33,640 nt of DNA from Chloroflexota bacterium (GTDB lineage: Bacteria > Chloroflexota > Limnocylindria > Limnocylindrales > CSP1-4). The stretch lies in contig JAKOQS010000168.1 in NCBI GenBank assembly GCA_029778235.1, forward strand, positions 71,690 to 105,329. The letters are read 5' to 3'. The notes beneath the pieces were generated by a model, which was not told the DNA's origin, did not search any database, and saw only the letters and a list, made by a program, of their open reading frames with translations. Shown piece by piece: positions 15,635-23,545 of this stretch (position 1 is its first letter; every line of letters starts with the position of its first letter). Both the position numbers and the translations under genes were made by a program.

Positions 15635-16099
15635 GTGGAGGTGATGAAGCGGCTCCGGCAGCGGATGATCGCCGACCTCGTGGCTCAGCGCGACGTCCGG
15701 ACGCAGCAGGAGATCGCCACGGCGCTCCGCGAGCGCGGCTACCGCGTCACGCAGGCGACGATCAGCCGCGACGTCGCGGAGCTGGGGCTCGTGAAGGTCG
15801 TCCGCGACGGCGTCCACGTCTACGCGCTCCCCGCGCGCCCCTCGGAGGCGGACGTCACCGGCGAGGACCGTCTCCGCTCGCTCCTGCGCGAGCTGCCGGT
15901 GGAGGTAGGGGAGTCCGGCTCCATGGTCGTCGTCCGCACCCTGCCGGGCTCGGCGCACCCGATCGCGGCGGCCCTCGATCGCGCCCGGTGGCCAGGCGTC
16001 GTCGGCAGCGTGGCAGGAGACGACACGGTCTTCATCGCGTGCACGGACACGGCCGCCCGTCGCCGGGTACGCGCCCGGGTCGTCCGGCTCGCCGGGTAG
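15635..16099 (+). CDS. argR: Arginine repressor ArgR
   Basis: A 154-residue transcription regulator that binds ARG-box operators when arginine is present. The N-terminal winged helix has TQQEIATALRERGYRVTQ followed by ATISRDVAELGLVKV, the standard ArgR recognition helix. The C-terminal oligomerisation domain carries SVAGDDTVFIAC, whose two Asp residues bind arginine in the hexamer. A GTG at 15635 was chosen because GGAGA (15622-15626) stands 8 nt upstream; an ATG at 15644 would have its Shine-Dalgarno too close. No arginine biosynthesis genes lie in the window, so it acts at distant sites. The 121-bp gap before it (15514-15634) shows no feature I can support. Confidence 0.93.
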   Translation: MEVMKRLRQRMIADLVAQRDVRTQQEIATALRERGYRVTQATISRDVAELGLVKVVRDGVHVYALPARPSEADVTGEDRLRSLLRELPVEVGESGSMVVVRTLPGSAHPIAAALDRARWPGVVGSVAGDDTVFIACTDTAARRRVRARVVRLAG

Positions 16100-16147
16100 G
16101 CCGCCGGGCCGTCGCCCTCGCTGCGCCCAACCGCCGTGATCCGCGCT

Positions 16148-16176
16148 TTGCGTCGCGGGTCAGGTCCGGCTACCAT
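16148..16176 (+). promoter_or_regulatory. greA promoter
   Basis: TTGCGT (16148-16153), a 17-bp spacer and TACCAT (16171-16176) place a start near 16183 and a leader of about 106 nt before greA. It probably serves greA, lysK, serS and the GNAT gene together. Confidence 0.55.
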
Positions 16177-16288
16177 ACGCGGGCCGGACTCCCGGGCGCC
16201 GATGACGGCGCGCCCAGGGGTTCGTTCGCTGTCAGATGGACCCACGCACGGCCTCTGCCGGACGCCAGCCGCAAGGATCGACCGAGCC

Positions 16289-16753
16289 GTGAACAACAAG
16301 CCCACGTACGTCTCCCGCGAGGGCCTCGAGAAGCTCCGGGCGGAGCTCGACGAGATGATCGCCGTGAAGCGCCCCGAGGTCGCCGCTCGCATCAGCGAGG
16401 CGAAGGAGCACGGCGATCTCTCCGAGAACGCCGAGTACGAGGAGGCGAAGAACGAGCAGGCGTTCGTCGAGGGACGGATCGCCGAGCTCGAGCACAAGAT
16501 CAAGAGCGCGGTCATCATCGACGAGGAACGCTCCACGGATCACGTGAGCATCGGGGCCACCGTGGAGGTGGACTCCGACGACGGCCCCATCGCATTCACG
16601 ATCGTCGGCTCCACGGAGGCGCGCCCCGCCGACGGCCGCATCAGCAACGAGTCGCCCGTCGGGCGCGCACTGCTCGGCAGGAAGGTCGGAGAGAAGGTCG
16701 TCGTGAAGGTCCCAGCCGGCGACGTGGTGTACACGATCCGGTCGATCGGCTGA
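16289..16753 (+). CDS. greA: Transcription elongation factor GreA
   Basis: A 154-residue factor that enters the RNA polymerase secondary channel and stimulates cleavage of backtracked transcripts. The N-terminal coiled coil contains ARISEAKEHGDLSENAEYEE with the acidic tip (Asp and Glu in GDLSENAEY) needed for cleavage, followed by the FKBP-like C-terminal domain (SPVGRALLGRKVGEKV). Length matches GreA (about 158). The GTG start at 16289 gives the family N-terminus NNKPTYVSREGLEKL; AAGGA (16273-16277) stands 11 nt upstream. It is followed after 47 bp by a lysyl-tRNA synthetase, a gene pair common in bacteria. Confidence 0.95.
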   Translation: MNNKPTYVSREGLEKLRAELDEMIAVKRPEVAARISEAKEHGDLSENAEYEEAKNEQAFVEGRIAELEHKIKSAVIIDEERSTDHVSIGATVEVDSDDGPIAFTIVGSTEARPADGRISNESPVGRALLGRKVGEKVVVKVPAGDVVYTIRSIG

Positions 16754-16800
16754 CGCCGCCGACCCGGCCCCGGCGGGGCCGGAGAGGAGAGGACCCGCAC

Positions 16801-18453
16801 ATGTTCTGGGCCGACGAGCTCGCCGCCTCCGTCGACGGCCCGCAGGTCGTCAACGACTCCAAGACGCCGTCCGGGACGGTCCACGTCGGGAGCCTGCGCG
16901 GACCGGTGATCCTCGACGTCATCGTGCGCGCGCTGCGCGACCGCGGGGTCCCGACGACGCTGCTGTACGGCGTCGACGATCTCGACCCGATGGACGCCCA
17001 GGCGCTCCTCACGCCCGACGCGGTCGAGCGGGAGATGGGCCGCCCCCTGTCGCAGGTCCCGGACCCTGCCGGCGACTGCCACGCGTCGTACGCCCGCCAC
17101 TTCGCCGGCATCTTCATCGACACGTTCGCCGGGCTGGGGATCCACCCCGACCGCTACTACTGGATGAGCGACATCTACCCGACCGGGCGGATGGACGGCT
17201 TCATCCGGACGGCCCTGGAACGGACCGGGATCGTCCGTGACATCTACCTCCGCGTCAGCAACGTCCAGCGCGCCGAGGGATGGCTGCCCGTCCACGTCAT
17301 CTGCCCCGCGTGCGGCAAGGTGGGCACCACCATCGCGCGCGACTGGGACGGCGAGACGGTGGCCTACGCCTGTGAGCCGGACTACGTCACGTGGGCGCGG
17401 GGCTGCGGCGCCAGCGGCCGGATCTCGCCGTTCGGCGGCACGGCCAAGCTCCCCTGGAACCTCGAATGGGCGGCCCAGTGGAGCCTCTTCGGCGTGACGA
17501 TCGAGCCATGCGGGAAGGACCTCGCCACGGCCGGGGGCTCGCGCGATCGGTCGGACACGCTCGCCCGCGAGGTCTTCGAGCGCGAGCCGCCGATCAACGT
17601 CCCGTACGAGTTCCTCAACATCGGCGGCCGGAAGATGTCCACGTCCAAGGGCCGCGGCGCCGCGGCGCACCGGATGGCCGAGGCGGTCCCGCCCGAGACG
17701 CTGCGCCTCCTCTTCCTGCGGCCGCGCCCCAACCAGGCGATCGAGTTCGACCCGGAGGGGACGGACGCCATCCCGCGCCTCTTCGACGAGCTCGACCGGC
17801 TGGCCGCGGTGACGGCCGGACGCGAAGTCAAGGGCGAGCTGCCCCCGCATCCCGACCGGATCTTCGCGCTGACCGAGGTCGACCCGTCCCTCGACCACAG
17901 CGCGTCGGCGGCGGCCTTCAGGCCCGCGTTCTCGCACCTGGCGCTGCTGGCGCAGATCCCCGGCGTGGACGTCCGCGCCCGAGCCGCCACGGAGAAGGGG
18001 AGCCCGCTCACCGAGCGCGAGGAGGCGATCGTCGACGAGCGCCTGCGGGCCGCACGGGCATGGCTCGATGCATACGCGCCGGCCGACGCCGTCCTCTCCG
18101 TCCGGACCGACGGCGTCCCGTCGCTGGCGGCGTCTCTGCCGGCGGACCAGCGCGCCTTCCTCGGGGCGCTGGCGACCGCGGCGGAGGGGCTGGGAGGCGC
18201 GTCGGGCGATGCGTGGCAGGCCGCCATCTTCGAGGCGGCTCGCCTCGCCGCGATCCCCGCCGGCCGCGCGTTCGCCGCGGTCTACGCCGCGTTCCTCGAC
18301 CGCACCAACGGCCCGCGCGCGGGCTGGCTCCTCGCGGGGCTGGACCCCGGCTTCGTCGTCGCGCGGCTGCGGGCGGCCGCCACGGTGCCGGGCACGGAAG
18401 ATGGGGCGGGCGCCGGGACAGGAGGCGATGCAGGCGCGGGAGGGACGTCATGA
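16801..18453 (+). CDS. lysK: Class I lysyl-tRNA synthetase
   Basis: A 550-residue enzyme that charges tRNA-Lys. It is the class I (archaeal-type) form: the Rossmann-fold signatures are TPSGTVHVGSLRG, where HVGS (28-31) is the HIGH motif, and GGRKMSTSKG (KMSTS at 278-282). Class II motifs are absent. A cysteine cluster (CPACG at 168-172 and later Cys residues around 195-205) looks like a zinc-binding knuckle. The C-terminal half is helical, as in the anticodon-binding part of this family, ending in a Gly/Ala-rich tail. A Shine-Dalgarno GGAGAGGAGAGGA precedes the ATG. Its stop overlaps the serS ATG by 4 bp. Most bacteria use class II LysS; class I is known in spirochaetes and some other bacteria. 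Confidence 0.95.
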   Translation: MFWADELAASVDGPQVVNDSKTPSGTVHVGSLRGPVILDVIVRALRDRGVPTTLLYGVDDLDPMDAQALLTPDAVEREMGRPLSQVPDPAGDCHASYARHFAGIFIDTFAGLGIHPDRYYWMSDIYPTGRMDGFIRTALERTGIVRDIYLRVSNVQRAEGWLPVHVICPACGKVGTTIARDWDGETVAYACEPDYVTWARGCGASGRISPFGGTAKLPWNLEWAAQWSLFGVTIEPCGKDLATAGGSRDRSDTLAREVFEREPPINVPYEFLNIGGRKMSTSKGRGAAAHRMAEAVPPETLRLLFLRPRPNQAIEFDPEGTDAIPRLFDELDRLAAVTAGREVKGELPPHPDRIFALTEVDPSLDHSASAAAFRPAFSHLALLAQIPGVDVRARAATEKGSPLTEREEAIVDERLRAARAWLDAYAPADAVLSVRTDGVPSLAASLPADQRAFLGALATAAEGLGGASGDAWQAAIFEAARLAAIPAGRAFAAVYAAFLDRTNGPRAGWLLAGLDPGFVVARLRAAATVPGTEDGAGAGTGGDAGAGGTS

Positions 18454-19799
18454 GCGTCGGCCTCCAGCGCCTCCGTGCGGAGCCGGACGTCATCCGGCGG
18501 GGTGCGATCGACAAGGGCGAGGATCCCGCGATCGTGGACCTGGCCCTCGCGCTCGACGAGAGGCGCCGCGCGCTGCTCGCCGAGGGCGACCGCCTCAAGG
18601 GGGAGCGGAACGCCGCGTCGAAGCGCGTCGGCGAGGCCGTCCGCGGCGGCGCGGACCCCGACGGACCGGAGGTGTCCGAGCTCAGGGCGGCCTCGGTGGC
18701 GGTCGGCGACCGGATCTCGGCGCTGGACCTCGAGGTGGCGGGCGTCGAGGCGGAGCTCGAGGAGGCGATGCTCCGCATCCCCAACCCGGCGGACCCGGAC
18801 GTGCCGGTCGGGACCGCCGAGGACGACGTCACCGTGCGCACCTGGGGGGAGCTGCTGCCGCGCGTCGTCCCGCTCGCGGGCGAGGTCGGCGCGGACGCGG
18901 CGCCGGGCGGCGCGACGTGGGAGCGACTGCCGCACTGGGACGTGGCGGCTGGCCTGGGGATCTTCGAGCTGGAGCGCGGCGCCAAGATCGCGGGCTCCGG
19001 CTTCCCCGTCTACCGGGGCGCGGGGGCGGCCATGCAGCGCGCCCTCATCGACTTCTTCCTCCGCACCCACACCACGGAGAACGGCTTCACGGAGATCTGG
19101 CCGCCCGCGGTCGTGAACTCCGCCTCCGCACGTGGGACGGGGCAGATCCCCGACAAGGAGGATCAGATGTACGTCGTCACGCGCGACGACCTCTACCTGG
19201 TCCCCACGGCCGAGGTCCCGGTCACGAACCTCCACCGCGACGAGATCCTCGAGGCGTCGGACCTGCCGGTCCGGTACGCCGCCTACACGCCCTGCTTCCG
19301 CCGGGAGGCGGGCGCGGCCGGGAAGGACACCCGGGGGATCCTCCGCGTCCACCAGTTCGACAAGGTCGAGATGGTGCTCTTCGAGCGGCCCGAGGAGTCC
19401 GGCGACGCCCTCGAGTGGATGGTCGGCCGGGCCGAGGACCTCCTGCGGCGCCTGGGGCTCGCGTATCGCGTCCTGCTCATGGCCACGGGCGACATGGGGT
19501 TCGTCCAGGCGAAGAAGTACGACCTGGAGGTCTGGGCACCGGGCGTGGAGCGATGGCTGGAGGTCTCCTCCTGCTCCAACTTCCGCGACTACCAGGCCCG
19601 CCGGATGCAGATCCGATATCGCCCGGCCCCCGGCGCGAAGCCGGAGCTCGTGCACACCCTCAACGGGTCGGGGCTCGCGCTCGCGCGGGTGGTGGCTGCG
19701 ATCCTCGAGACGTACCAGCGGCCCGACGGATCCGTGGACGTGCCCGACGCGCTCCGCCCCTTCATGGGCATCGATCGGATCGCCGCTCCGGGCACGTGA
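18450..19799 (+). CDS. serS: Seryl-tRNA synthetase
   Basis: A 449-residue class II synthetase that charges tRNA-Ser. The N-terminal coiled-coil arm (about residues 25-100) is the one that grips the long variable arm of tRNA-Ser. The catalytic core has IPDKEDQMYVV, the serine-binding TAEVPVTNLH, motif 2 with CFRREAGAAGKDTRGILRVH, SSCSNFRDYQARR, and motif 3 LNGSGLALARVVAAILE. The ATG overlaps the lysK stop (ATGA), and the next gene starts inside the serS stop (GTGA), so it belongs to a greA-lysK-serS-GNAT transcription unit. A tRNA-Ser(UGA) gene lies about 1.45 kb downstream. Confidence 0.97.
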   Translation: MSVGLQRLRAEPDVIRRGAIDKGEDPAIVDLALALDERRRALLAEGDRLKGERNAASKRVGEAVRGGADPDGPEVSELRAASVAVGDRISALDLEVAGVEAELEEAMLRIPNPADPDVPVGTAEDDVTVRTWGELLPRVVPLAGEVGADAAPGGATWERLPHWDVAAGLGIFELERGAKIAGSGFPVYRGAGAAMQRALIDFFLRTHTTENGFTEIWPPAVVNSASARGTGQIPDKEDQMYVVTRDDLYLVPTAEVPVTNLHRDEILEASDLPVRYAAYTPCFRREAGAAGKDTRGILRVHQFDKVEMVLFERPEESGDALEWMVGRAEDLLRRLGLAYRVLLMATGDMGFVQAKKYDLEVWAPGVERWLEVSSCSNFRDYQARRMQIRYRPAPGAKPELVHTLNGSGLALARVVAAILETYQRPDGSVDVPDALRPFMGIDRIAAPGT

Positions 19800-20599
19800 C
19801 GGAGCACCCGACCGCGCTGCCGCACGCCGCGGGCACGCGCGCGGCGCGCGACGCGGGCGGCCTGCACCTGGTGACGCTCGCCGAGCGCCCGGACCTCGTG
19901 GACGCGCTTGACGACCACAACGGGGCGCCGTGGCCCGAGTTCATGCTCCACGACCCGGTCGTGAACGCGAACTGGCACCATCTCGAGGAGGAGTTCGCCG
20001 GATGGCAGCTCATGCTGCTCGAGCCCGACGGCCGGATCGCAGCGGCGGCGGCGTGCGCGCCGCTCGCGTGGGACGGGACGTCCGGGGGGCTCCCGGACGG
20101 ATGGGACGACCAGTTCACGCGGACGGTCGAGCAGATACGGTCGGGCGCGGCCACCGACACCCTCGGGGCGCTCCAGATCGTGGTGGCCGACCGATGGCGC
20201 GGTGCCGGGCTCGCGGGCCGCATGGTCGCGGCGATGATGTCCGCCGGTCGTGCCGCCGGCCACCGGGCGCTCATCGCGTGCGTGCGGCCGACCGACAAGC
20301 ACCGCTACCCGCTCGTCCCGATCGAGCGTTACGCCCGATGGACCCGCGCCGACGGCGAGCCGCTCGACGCCTGGATCCGCCTGCACGTGCGCCTCGGCGG
20401 CCGCATCGACCGCCCGGCACCCCGGTCGATGACGATGCGGGGCACGGTCGCCGACTGGGAGCGATGGACCGGCCTGACCTTCCCCGAGAGCGGCGAGTAC
20501 GTCGTGCCGTTCGCCACCCGGACCGTCTCGATCGATCGCGAGGCCGACACCGGGACGTACTTCGACGAGAACGTCTGGGTCGTCCACGACCTCTCTTGA
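19796..20599 (+). CDS. GNAT-family N-acetyltransferase-like protein
   Basis: A 267-residue soluble protein. The stretch ALQIVVADRWRGAGLAGRMV, near residues 122-141, matches the acetyl-CoA-binding loop of GNAT acetyltransferases (R/QxxGxG/A). It is longer than a minimal GNAT (about 150-180); the last 100 residues, with RYPLVPIERYARWTR, DAWIRLHVRLGG and a final NVWVVHDL, look like a family-specific extension. The substrate is unknown; a small-molecule or protein acetyltransferase is inferred from the fold alone. The GTG start overlaps the serS stop by 4 bp, which suggests co-translation with serS. Its own stop overlaps a candidate -35 of the next gene. Confidence 0.75.
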   Translation: MTEHPTALPHAAGTRAARDAGGLHLVTLAERPDLVDALDDHNGAPWPEFMLHDPVVNANWHHLEEEFAGWQLMLLEPDGRIAAAAACAPLAWDGTSGGLPDGWDDQFTRTVEQIRSGAATDTLGALQIVVADRWRGAGLAGRMVAAMMSAGRAAGHRALIACVRPTDKHRYPLVPIERYARWTRADGEPLDAWIRLHVRLGGRIDRPAPRSMTMRGTVADWERWTGLTFPESGEYVVPFATRTVSIDREADTGTYFDENVWVVHDLS

Positions 20600-20624
20600 C
20601 GGACGCGCCGGACAGGACCATGGT
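20596..20624 (+). promoter_or_regulatory. Candidate promoter of the flavodoxin gene
   Basis: TTGACG (20596-20601), overlapping the previous stop codon, is followed by a 17-bp spacer and CATGGT (20619-20624). The -35 is good and the -10 weak; a start near 20631 would leave a leader of about 50 nt. Confidence 0.35.
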
Positions 20625-20680
20625 TAGGGCGTCCGGCGGCGGCCGGCCGTGCGTCCCCCGATCGAAAGGGGCGAGATCGG

Positions 20681-21208
20681 GTGACGGGCCCGCGAGTGCT
20701 CGTCGCGTATGGGAGCCGCAACGGCTCCACGGCGGAGATCGCGCAGGCGATCGCCGCGCGTCTGCGCACCCGGGGCCTCGCGACGGACCTTCTCCCTGCC
20801 GGATCCGTGTGCGACATCGGCCACTATGACGCCGTGGTCGTGGGCTCCTGCGTCTACATGCTCCGCTGGCACCCTGACGTGGTCGCGTTCCTCCATGCGC
20901 ACGAGCGCGCGCTCGCCACCCGCGATGTGTGGCTCTTCCAGAGCGGCCCGCTCGACGATCTTGCGGAGACGCGGGACCGCCCGCTCTCGGTCCCCATCCA
21001 GCAGATCGCCGACCGGATCCGCATCCGCGAGCACGTGATCTTCGGCGGCCGCCTGGCGGACGGGGCGGCCGGGGCGCTCGAGAGCCTGTTCTCTCTCGGC
21101 GGCCTCGCGGGCGACCATCGCGAGTGGCCGCGCATCCTCGCCTGGACGGACGGCGTCGCGGCGCAGGTCGCCCAGCGGAGGGCAGTGCTGGTCCTCGTGC
21201 CTGCCTGA
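20681..21208 (+). CDS. Flavodoxin-domain protein
   Basis: A 175-residue protein of the flavodoxin fold. It opens VLVAYGSRNGSTAEIAQAI, where SRNGSTAE is the FMN phosphate-binding loop, followed by YDAVVVGSCVYMLRWHPDVV and VWLFQSGPL, pieces typical of the flavodoxin group that contains menaquinone-dependent protoporphyrinogen oxidase HemG-like proteins. No heme biosynthesis genes are near, so a HemG role is not supported. It is more cautiously called an electron-transfer flavodoxin or small flavin oxidoreductase. The GTG start follows an AAAGGGGCGAGA stretch (20665-20676) that can act as Shine-Dalgarno. It stands alone between the synthetase operon and tRNA-Ser. Confidence 0.8.
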   Translation: MTGPRVLVAYGSRNGSTAEIAQAIAARLRTRGLATDLLPAGSVCDIGHYDAVVVGSCVYMLRWHPDVVAFLHAHERALATRDVWLFQSGPLDDLAETRDRPLSVPIQQIADRIRIREHVIFGGRLADGAAGALESLFSLGGLAGDHREWPRILAWTDGVAAQVAQRRAVLVLVPA

Positions 21209-21231
21209 GGCCGGGGAGTCCGGGCGAGCGC

Positions 21232-21237
21232 TATCCT
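21232..21237 (+). promoter_or_regulatory. Possible -10 box of tRNA-Ser
   Basis: TATCCT ends 13 nt before the mature 5' end of the tRNA. No clear -35. Confidence 0.3.
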
Positions 21238-21250
21238 TCCCCGGGACCGC

Positions 21251-21336
21251 GGAGGGGTGCCGGAGCGGTTGATCGGAGCGGTCTTGAAAACCGCAAGCCT
21301 TCGGGCTCGTGGGTTCGAATCCCACCCCCTCCGCCA
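21251..21336 (+). tRNA. tRNA-Ser(UGA)
   Basis: A complete 86-nt tRNA with the 3' CCA encoded. The acceptor stem pairs GGAGGGG (21251-21257) with CCCCTCC (21326-21332), followed by discriminator G21333 and CCA. The anticodon arm is GCGGT/ACCGC around the loop CTTGAAA, so the anticodon is TGA (21285-21287), reading UCA and other UCN codons. A long variable arm (AAGCCTTCGGGCTC region) and the T arm GTGGG/CCCAC with loop TTCGAAT confirm a class II serine tRNA. It lies 42 nt after the flavodoxin stop. Confidence 0.97.
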
Positions 21337-21438
21337 CGGCCGGACGACCGGTCGGCATGGACGGCCGGCCCGGTCGAGCCGCGTCGCCACATCGGACAGA
21401 CCGTGGCCGAATGTCCCGGGCCGGATACGGAGCCGACC

Positions 21439-22269
21439 ATGATCCGTGAGATCGATCACGTGCTCATCGCCGCCGCGGACCCGGCAGCGGCCGCGGCCGA
21501 TCTCGGCGGCGCACTCGGACTCGCGTCCGCCGGCGGCGGGGTCCACGAGGCGATCGGCACCTGCAACGCCCTCCTGAACCTGGGCGGACCCTACCTGGAG
21601 CTCATCGGGCTGATGGACGCCGAGCACGGCACACGCGCCCGGGCTCTCGGGCACCCGATCGGGGCGGCCGTGGTGCGGGCGCTCGACTCGATCGCGGCAG
21701 GAGCCTGGAGCCGACGCGATCGCCCCGCGTCGGACTGCGCGTACGTGACCGTGGCGCTCCGCTCCGACGACGTCGCGGGCGACGTCGCGCGCCTCCGACG
21801 CCTCGCGCGGCCCCACGCCCTGTCGCTCTCCGAGGTCGTACGGCGCCGACCGGACGGCTCGACGATCCGATGGCCGGTGGCGTTCCCGGATCGCCTCGGC
21901 CCCGACCGACCGCCGTTCCTCATCGAGCACGCACCCGACGAGCCCGAGCGGGCGGCCCGGGTGCGGGGCGGCGGGCCGCGCCTGCACACGCTGGGACTCG
22001 TGGTGCCCGACCCCGCATCGATCGCGCGCGGATGGGACGCCGTCCTTGGGCTGGCCGGATGGACGAGGATGGCGGCGGGGACCGCCGTCGGCCCGGTCCT
22101 CACGCTTGCGGTGGGCGAGCATGTCGTCGCGCTCTCGGGCGGGGGCGGGCCCGCGAGGCCGACGACGTCCGCGACGCCGACGACGTCCGCGACCATCCGC
22201 CTCGTCGATCCAGCCGGCGGCAGGCAGCGCGTCGTCGAGCGCGGGGGCGTCGTCCTCGCCGTCGGCTGA
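21439..22269 (+). CDS. VOC-superfamily (glyoxalase-like) protein
   Basis: A 276-residue soluble protein that appears to contain two vicinal-oxygen-chelate modules. The first opens IREIDHVLIAAADPAAAAAD and continues with ALLNLGGPYLELIGLMD, where His and Glu are the kind of residues that bind metal in glyoxalase-like domains. The second begins near 175 with LHTLGLVVPDPASIARGW. The closest general type is the Glyoxalase_3-like domain found in proteins of unknown reaction, so no substrate is proposed. GGAG (21429-21432) stands 6 nt before the ATG. An in-frame duplication (PTTSAT twice) lies near the C-terminus. It converges on the AI-2E-family gene with 17 bp between stops. Confidence 0.75.
   Translation: MIREIDHVLIAAADPAAAAADLGGALGLASAGGGVHEAIGTCNALLNLGGPYLELIGLMDAEHGTRARALGHPIGAAVVRALDSIAAGAWSRRDRPASDCAYVTVALRSDDVAGDVARLRRLARPHALSLSEVVRRRPDGSTIRWPVAFPDRLGPDRPPFLIEHAPDEPERAARVRGGGPRLHTLGLVVPDPASIARGWDAVLGLAGWTRMAAGTAVGPVLTLAVGEHVVALSGGGGPARPTTSATPTTSATIRLVDPAGGRQRVVERGGVVLAVG
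22158..22193 (+). repeat. Perfect 18-bp in-frame tandem duplication in the VOC gene
   Basis: gccgacgacgtccgcgac is repeated at 22158-22175 and 22176-22193. It adds six residues (PTTSAT) in a loop region without breaking the frame. Confidence 0.85.
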
Positions 22270-22275
22270 CCGGGT

Positions 22276-22299
22276 GGCCGCGGGGGCTACGACGCGGCC
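22276..22299. terminator. Inverted repeat at the convergent junction after the VOC gene
   Basis: GGCCGCG (22276-22282) and CGCGGCC (22293-22299) form a 7-bp stem with a 10-nt loop that contains the stop codon of the minus-strand gene. No U-tract. Possible bidirectional terminator; chance occurrence is plausible at this GC content. Confidence 0.3.
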
Positions 22300-23477
22300 G
22301 AGGCCGCCGCCTGTGACGGGTCCACGCCGCCACCCACCTTCGCGGCCTCGCCGGGCGGCGGCGACGGAGCCGCGGCCTCCTCGGGCGACATCCCTGCCGA
22401 GCGCCGGAAGACGTAGCGGAACCCGTCGCGGGCCGCGGCGGCCAGAGGCATCGCGAGGACGGCGCCGAGCGGCCCGAGCAACGCGAGCATCGCGAGGATG
22501 AGGACGATGACGAGCGCCGGATGGAGGTCGAAGCGGCGCCCCTCGATCCGCGGCACGAGCACCTGGCCCTCGATGAACATGATCACGACGTAGAGCACGA
22601 GCACCGCGATGAAGGCAGCGGGGCTGAGGGTCGCGGCGAACACGAGCGCTGGGACCAGCGCGATGTAGGGGCCGAACGTGGGGATGAGCTCGGAGACGGC
22701 CGCCACCAACGCGAGGAACGCGGCGAAATCCGCGAGCCCGGGGTCCACGACGACGCTCAGGGCCATGAGCCCGATGAACGTGATCGCGCCGAGCCAGACC
22801 ATGAGGATCGCCTCGACGCGGATGTACGTCGCGAGGTTGTCCACCCCGATGCCGGTCAGCGTCACGACATCGGCGCGCCACCTCTCCGGGACGACCGCGC
22901 GGGCGCCGCGGCCCAGGCGCGGGAGATCCGCGAGCACGTAGAACATGAAGAACGGCAGGATCATGCCGAGCGAGACGATCGGCCCCACCAGGGCGAACAA
23001 CCCCTCGACGAGGGCGGCCAGGAGCGCTCCCACGTTGACGCTCGAGCTGGCGGCCTCCAGCTCTCGGAAGAGGTCGGCGACGGCGTCCTTGATGGGTCCG
23101 GGCAGGGCCGACGAGGCGACGCCGTCGCGGATCGACGCGAGGAAGGCGTTGATCGCCGAGATGAACTCCGGTCCCTGCTGGAGGACGGCCGTCACCACGA
23201 CGGTGGCGAACACGAGGGCCGCGAGCCCGAGCGCGATGAGCGCGAGCACCGACGCCACGCCGCGATTGAGCCCGCGCCGCGACAGCCACGTGACGAGGGG
23301 GTCGAGGACGAGGACGAGGATCAGCCCGATGACGAACTGCGCGAGCGTCGGCCCGGCGAGGTAGCCGAAGAGCAGCACTGCGATGACGCCCGCGGCCGCC
23401 ACGAGGGCCGGCCGGCTCGGCATCGTCATCGCCTGCCACCGATCGGGCAGGCCGAAGCCTGCGACGGGTCCGGTCAT
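22287..23477 (-). CDS. AI-2E family transporter (PerM-like membrane protein)
   Basis: A 396-residue polytopic membrane protein of the AI-2E/PerM (UPF0118) family. It has the typical layout: two N-terminal membrane helices (residues about 22-58), a long amphipathic middle region (about 95-150), then several membrane segments with ILPFFMFYVLAD, PTFGPYIALVPA, and the family hallmark FIEGQVLVPRIEGRRFDLHP. Members export autoinducer-2 in a few cases and Na+ or other solutes in others, so the name does not prove quorum signalling. A GGGAGGACGAG Shine-Dalgarno precedes the ATG at 23477. It follows the DUF2252 gene after 68 bp on the same strand and may be co-transcribed. The last 40 residues are low complexity. 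Confidence 0.9.
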   Translation of the reverse strand: MTGPVAGFGLPDRWQAMTMPSRPALVAAAGVIAVLLFGYLAGPTLAQFVIGLILVLVLDPLVTWLSRRGLNRGVASVLALIALGLAALVFATVVVTAVLQQGPEFISAINAFLASIRDGVASSALPGPIKDAVADLFRELEAASSSVNVGALLAALVEGLFALVGPIVSLGMILPFFMFYVLADLPRLGRGARAVVPERWRADVVTLTGIGVDNLATYIRVEAILMVWLGAITFIGLMALSVVVDPGLADFAAFLALVAAVSELIPTFGPYIALVPALVFAATLSPAAFIAVLVLYVVIMFIEGQVLVPRIEGRRFDLHPALVIVLILAMLALLGPLGAVLAMPLAAAARDGFRYVFRRSAGMSPEEAAAPSPPPGEAAKVGGGVDPSQAAASAAS

Positions 23478-23545
23478 CTCGTCCTCCCTCCCGCCACGTG
23501 AACTGGCAGCTCCTCCGGCGCGTGGGGTCCCCGCCATGCGCCGCA

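Noticed and set aside
16183-16288. Riboswitch or attenuator in the greA leader
   Set aside because: A GC-rich imperfect hairpin near 16192-16215 is present, but there is no conserved riboswitch element, U-tract or leader peptide.
20681-21208. Protoporphyrinogen oxidase HemG
   Set aside because: Flavodoxin-fold similarity only; no heme genes nearby and no HemG-specific loop could be confirmed.
22158-22193. Tandem repeats as part of a CRISPR or regulatory array
   Set aside because: Only two direct adjacent copies, no spacers, and the repeat is a multiple of three inside a coding frame.
22287-23477. Quorum-signalling autoinducer-2 exporter
   Set aside because: The family name is historical; many members transport other solutes, and no luxS or lsr genes are in the window.
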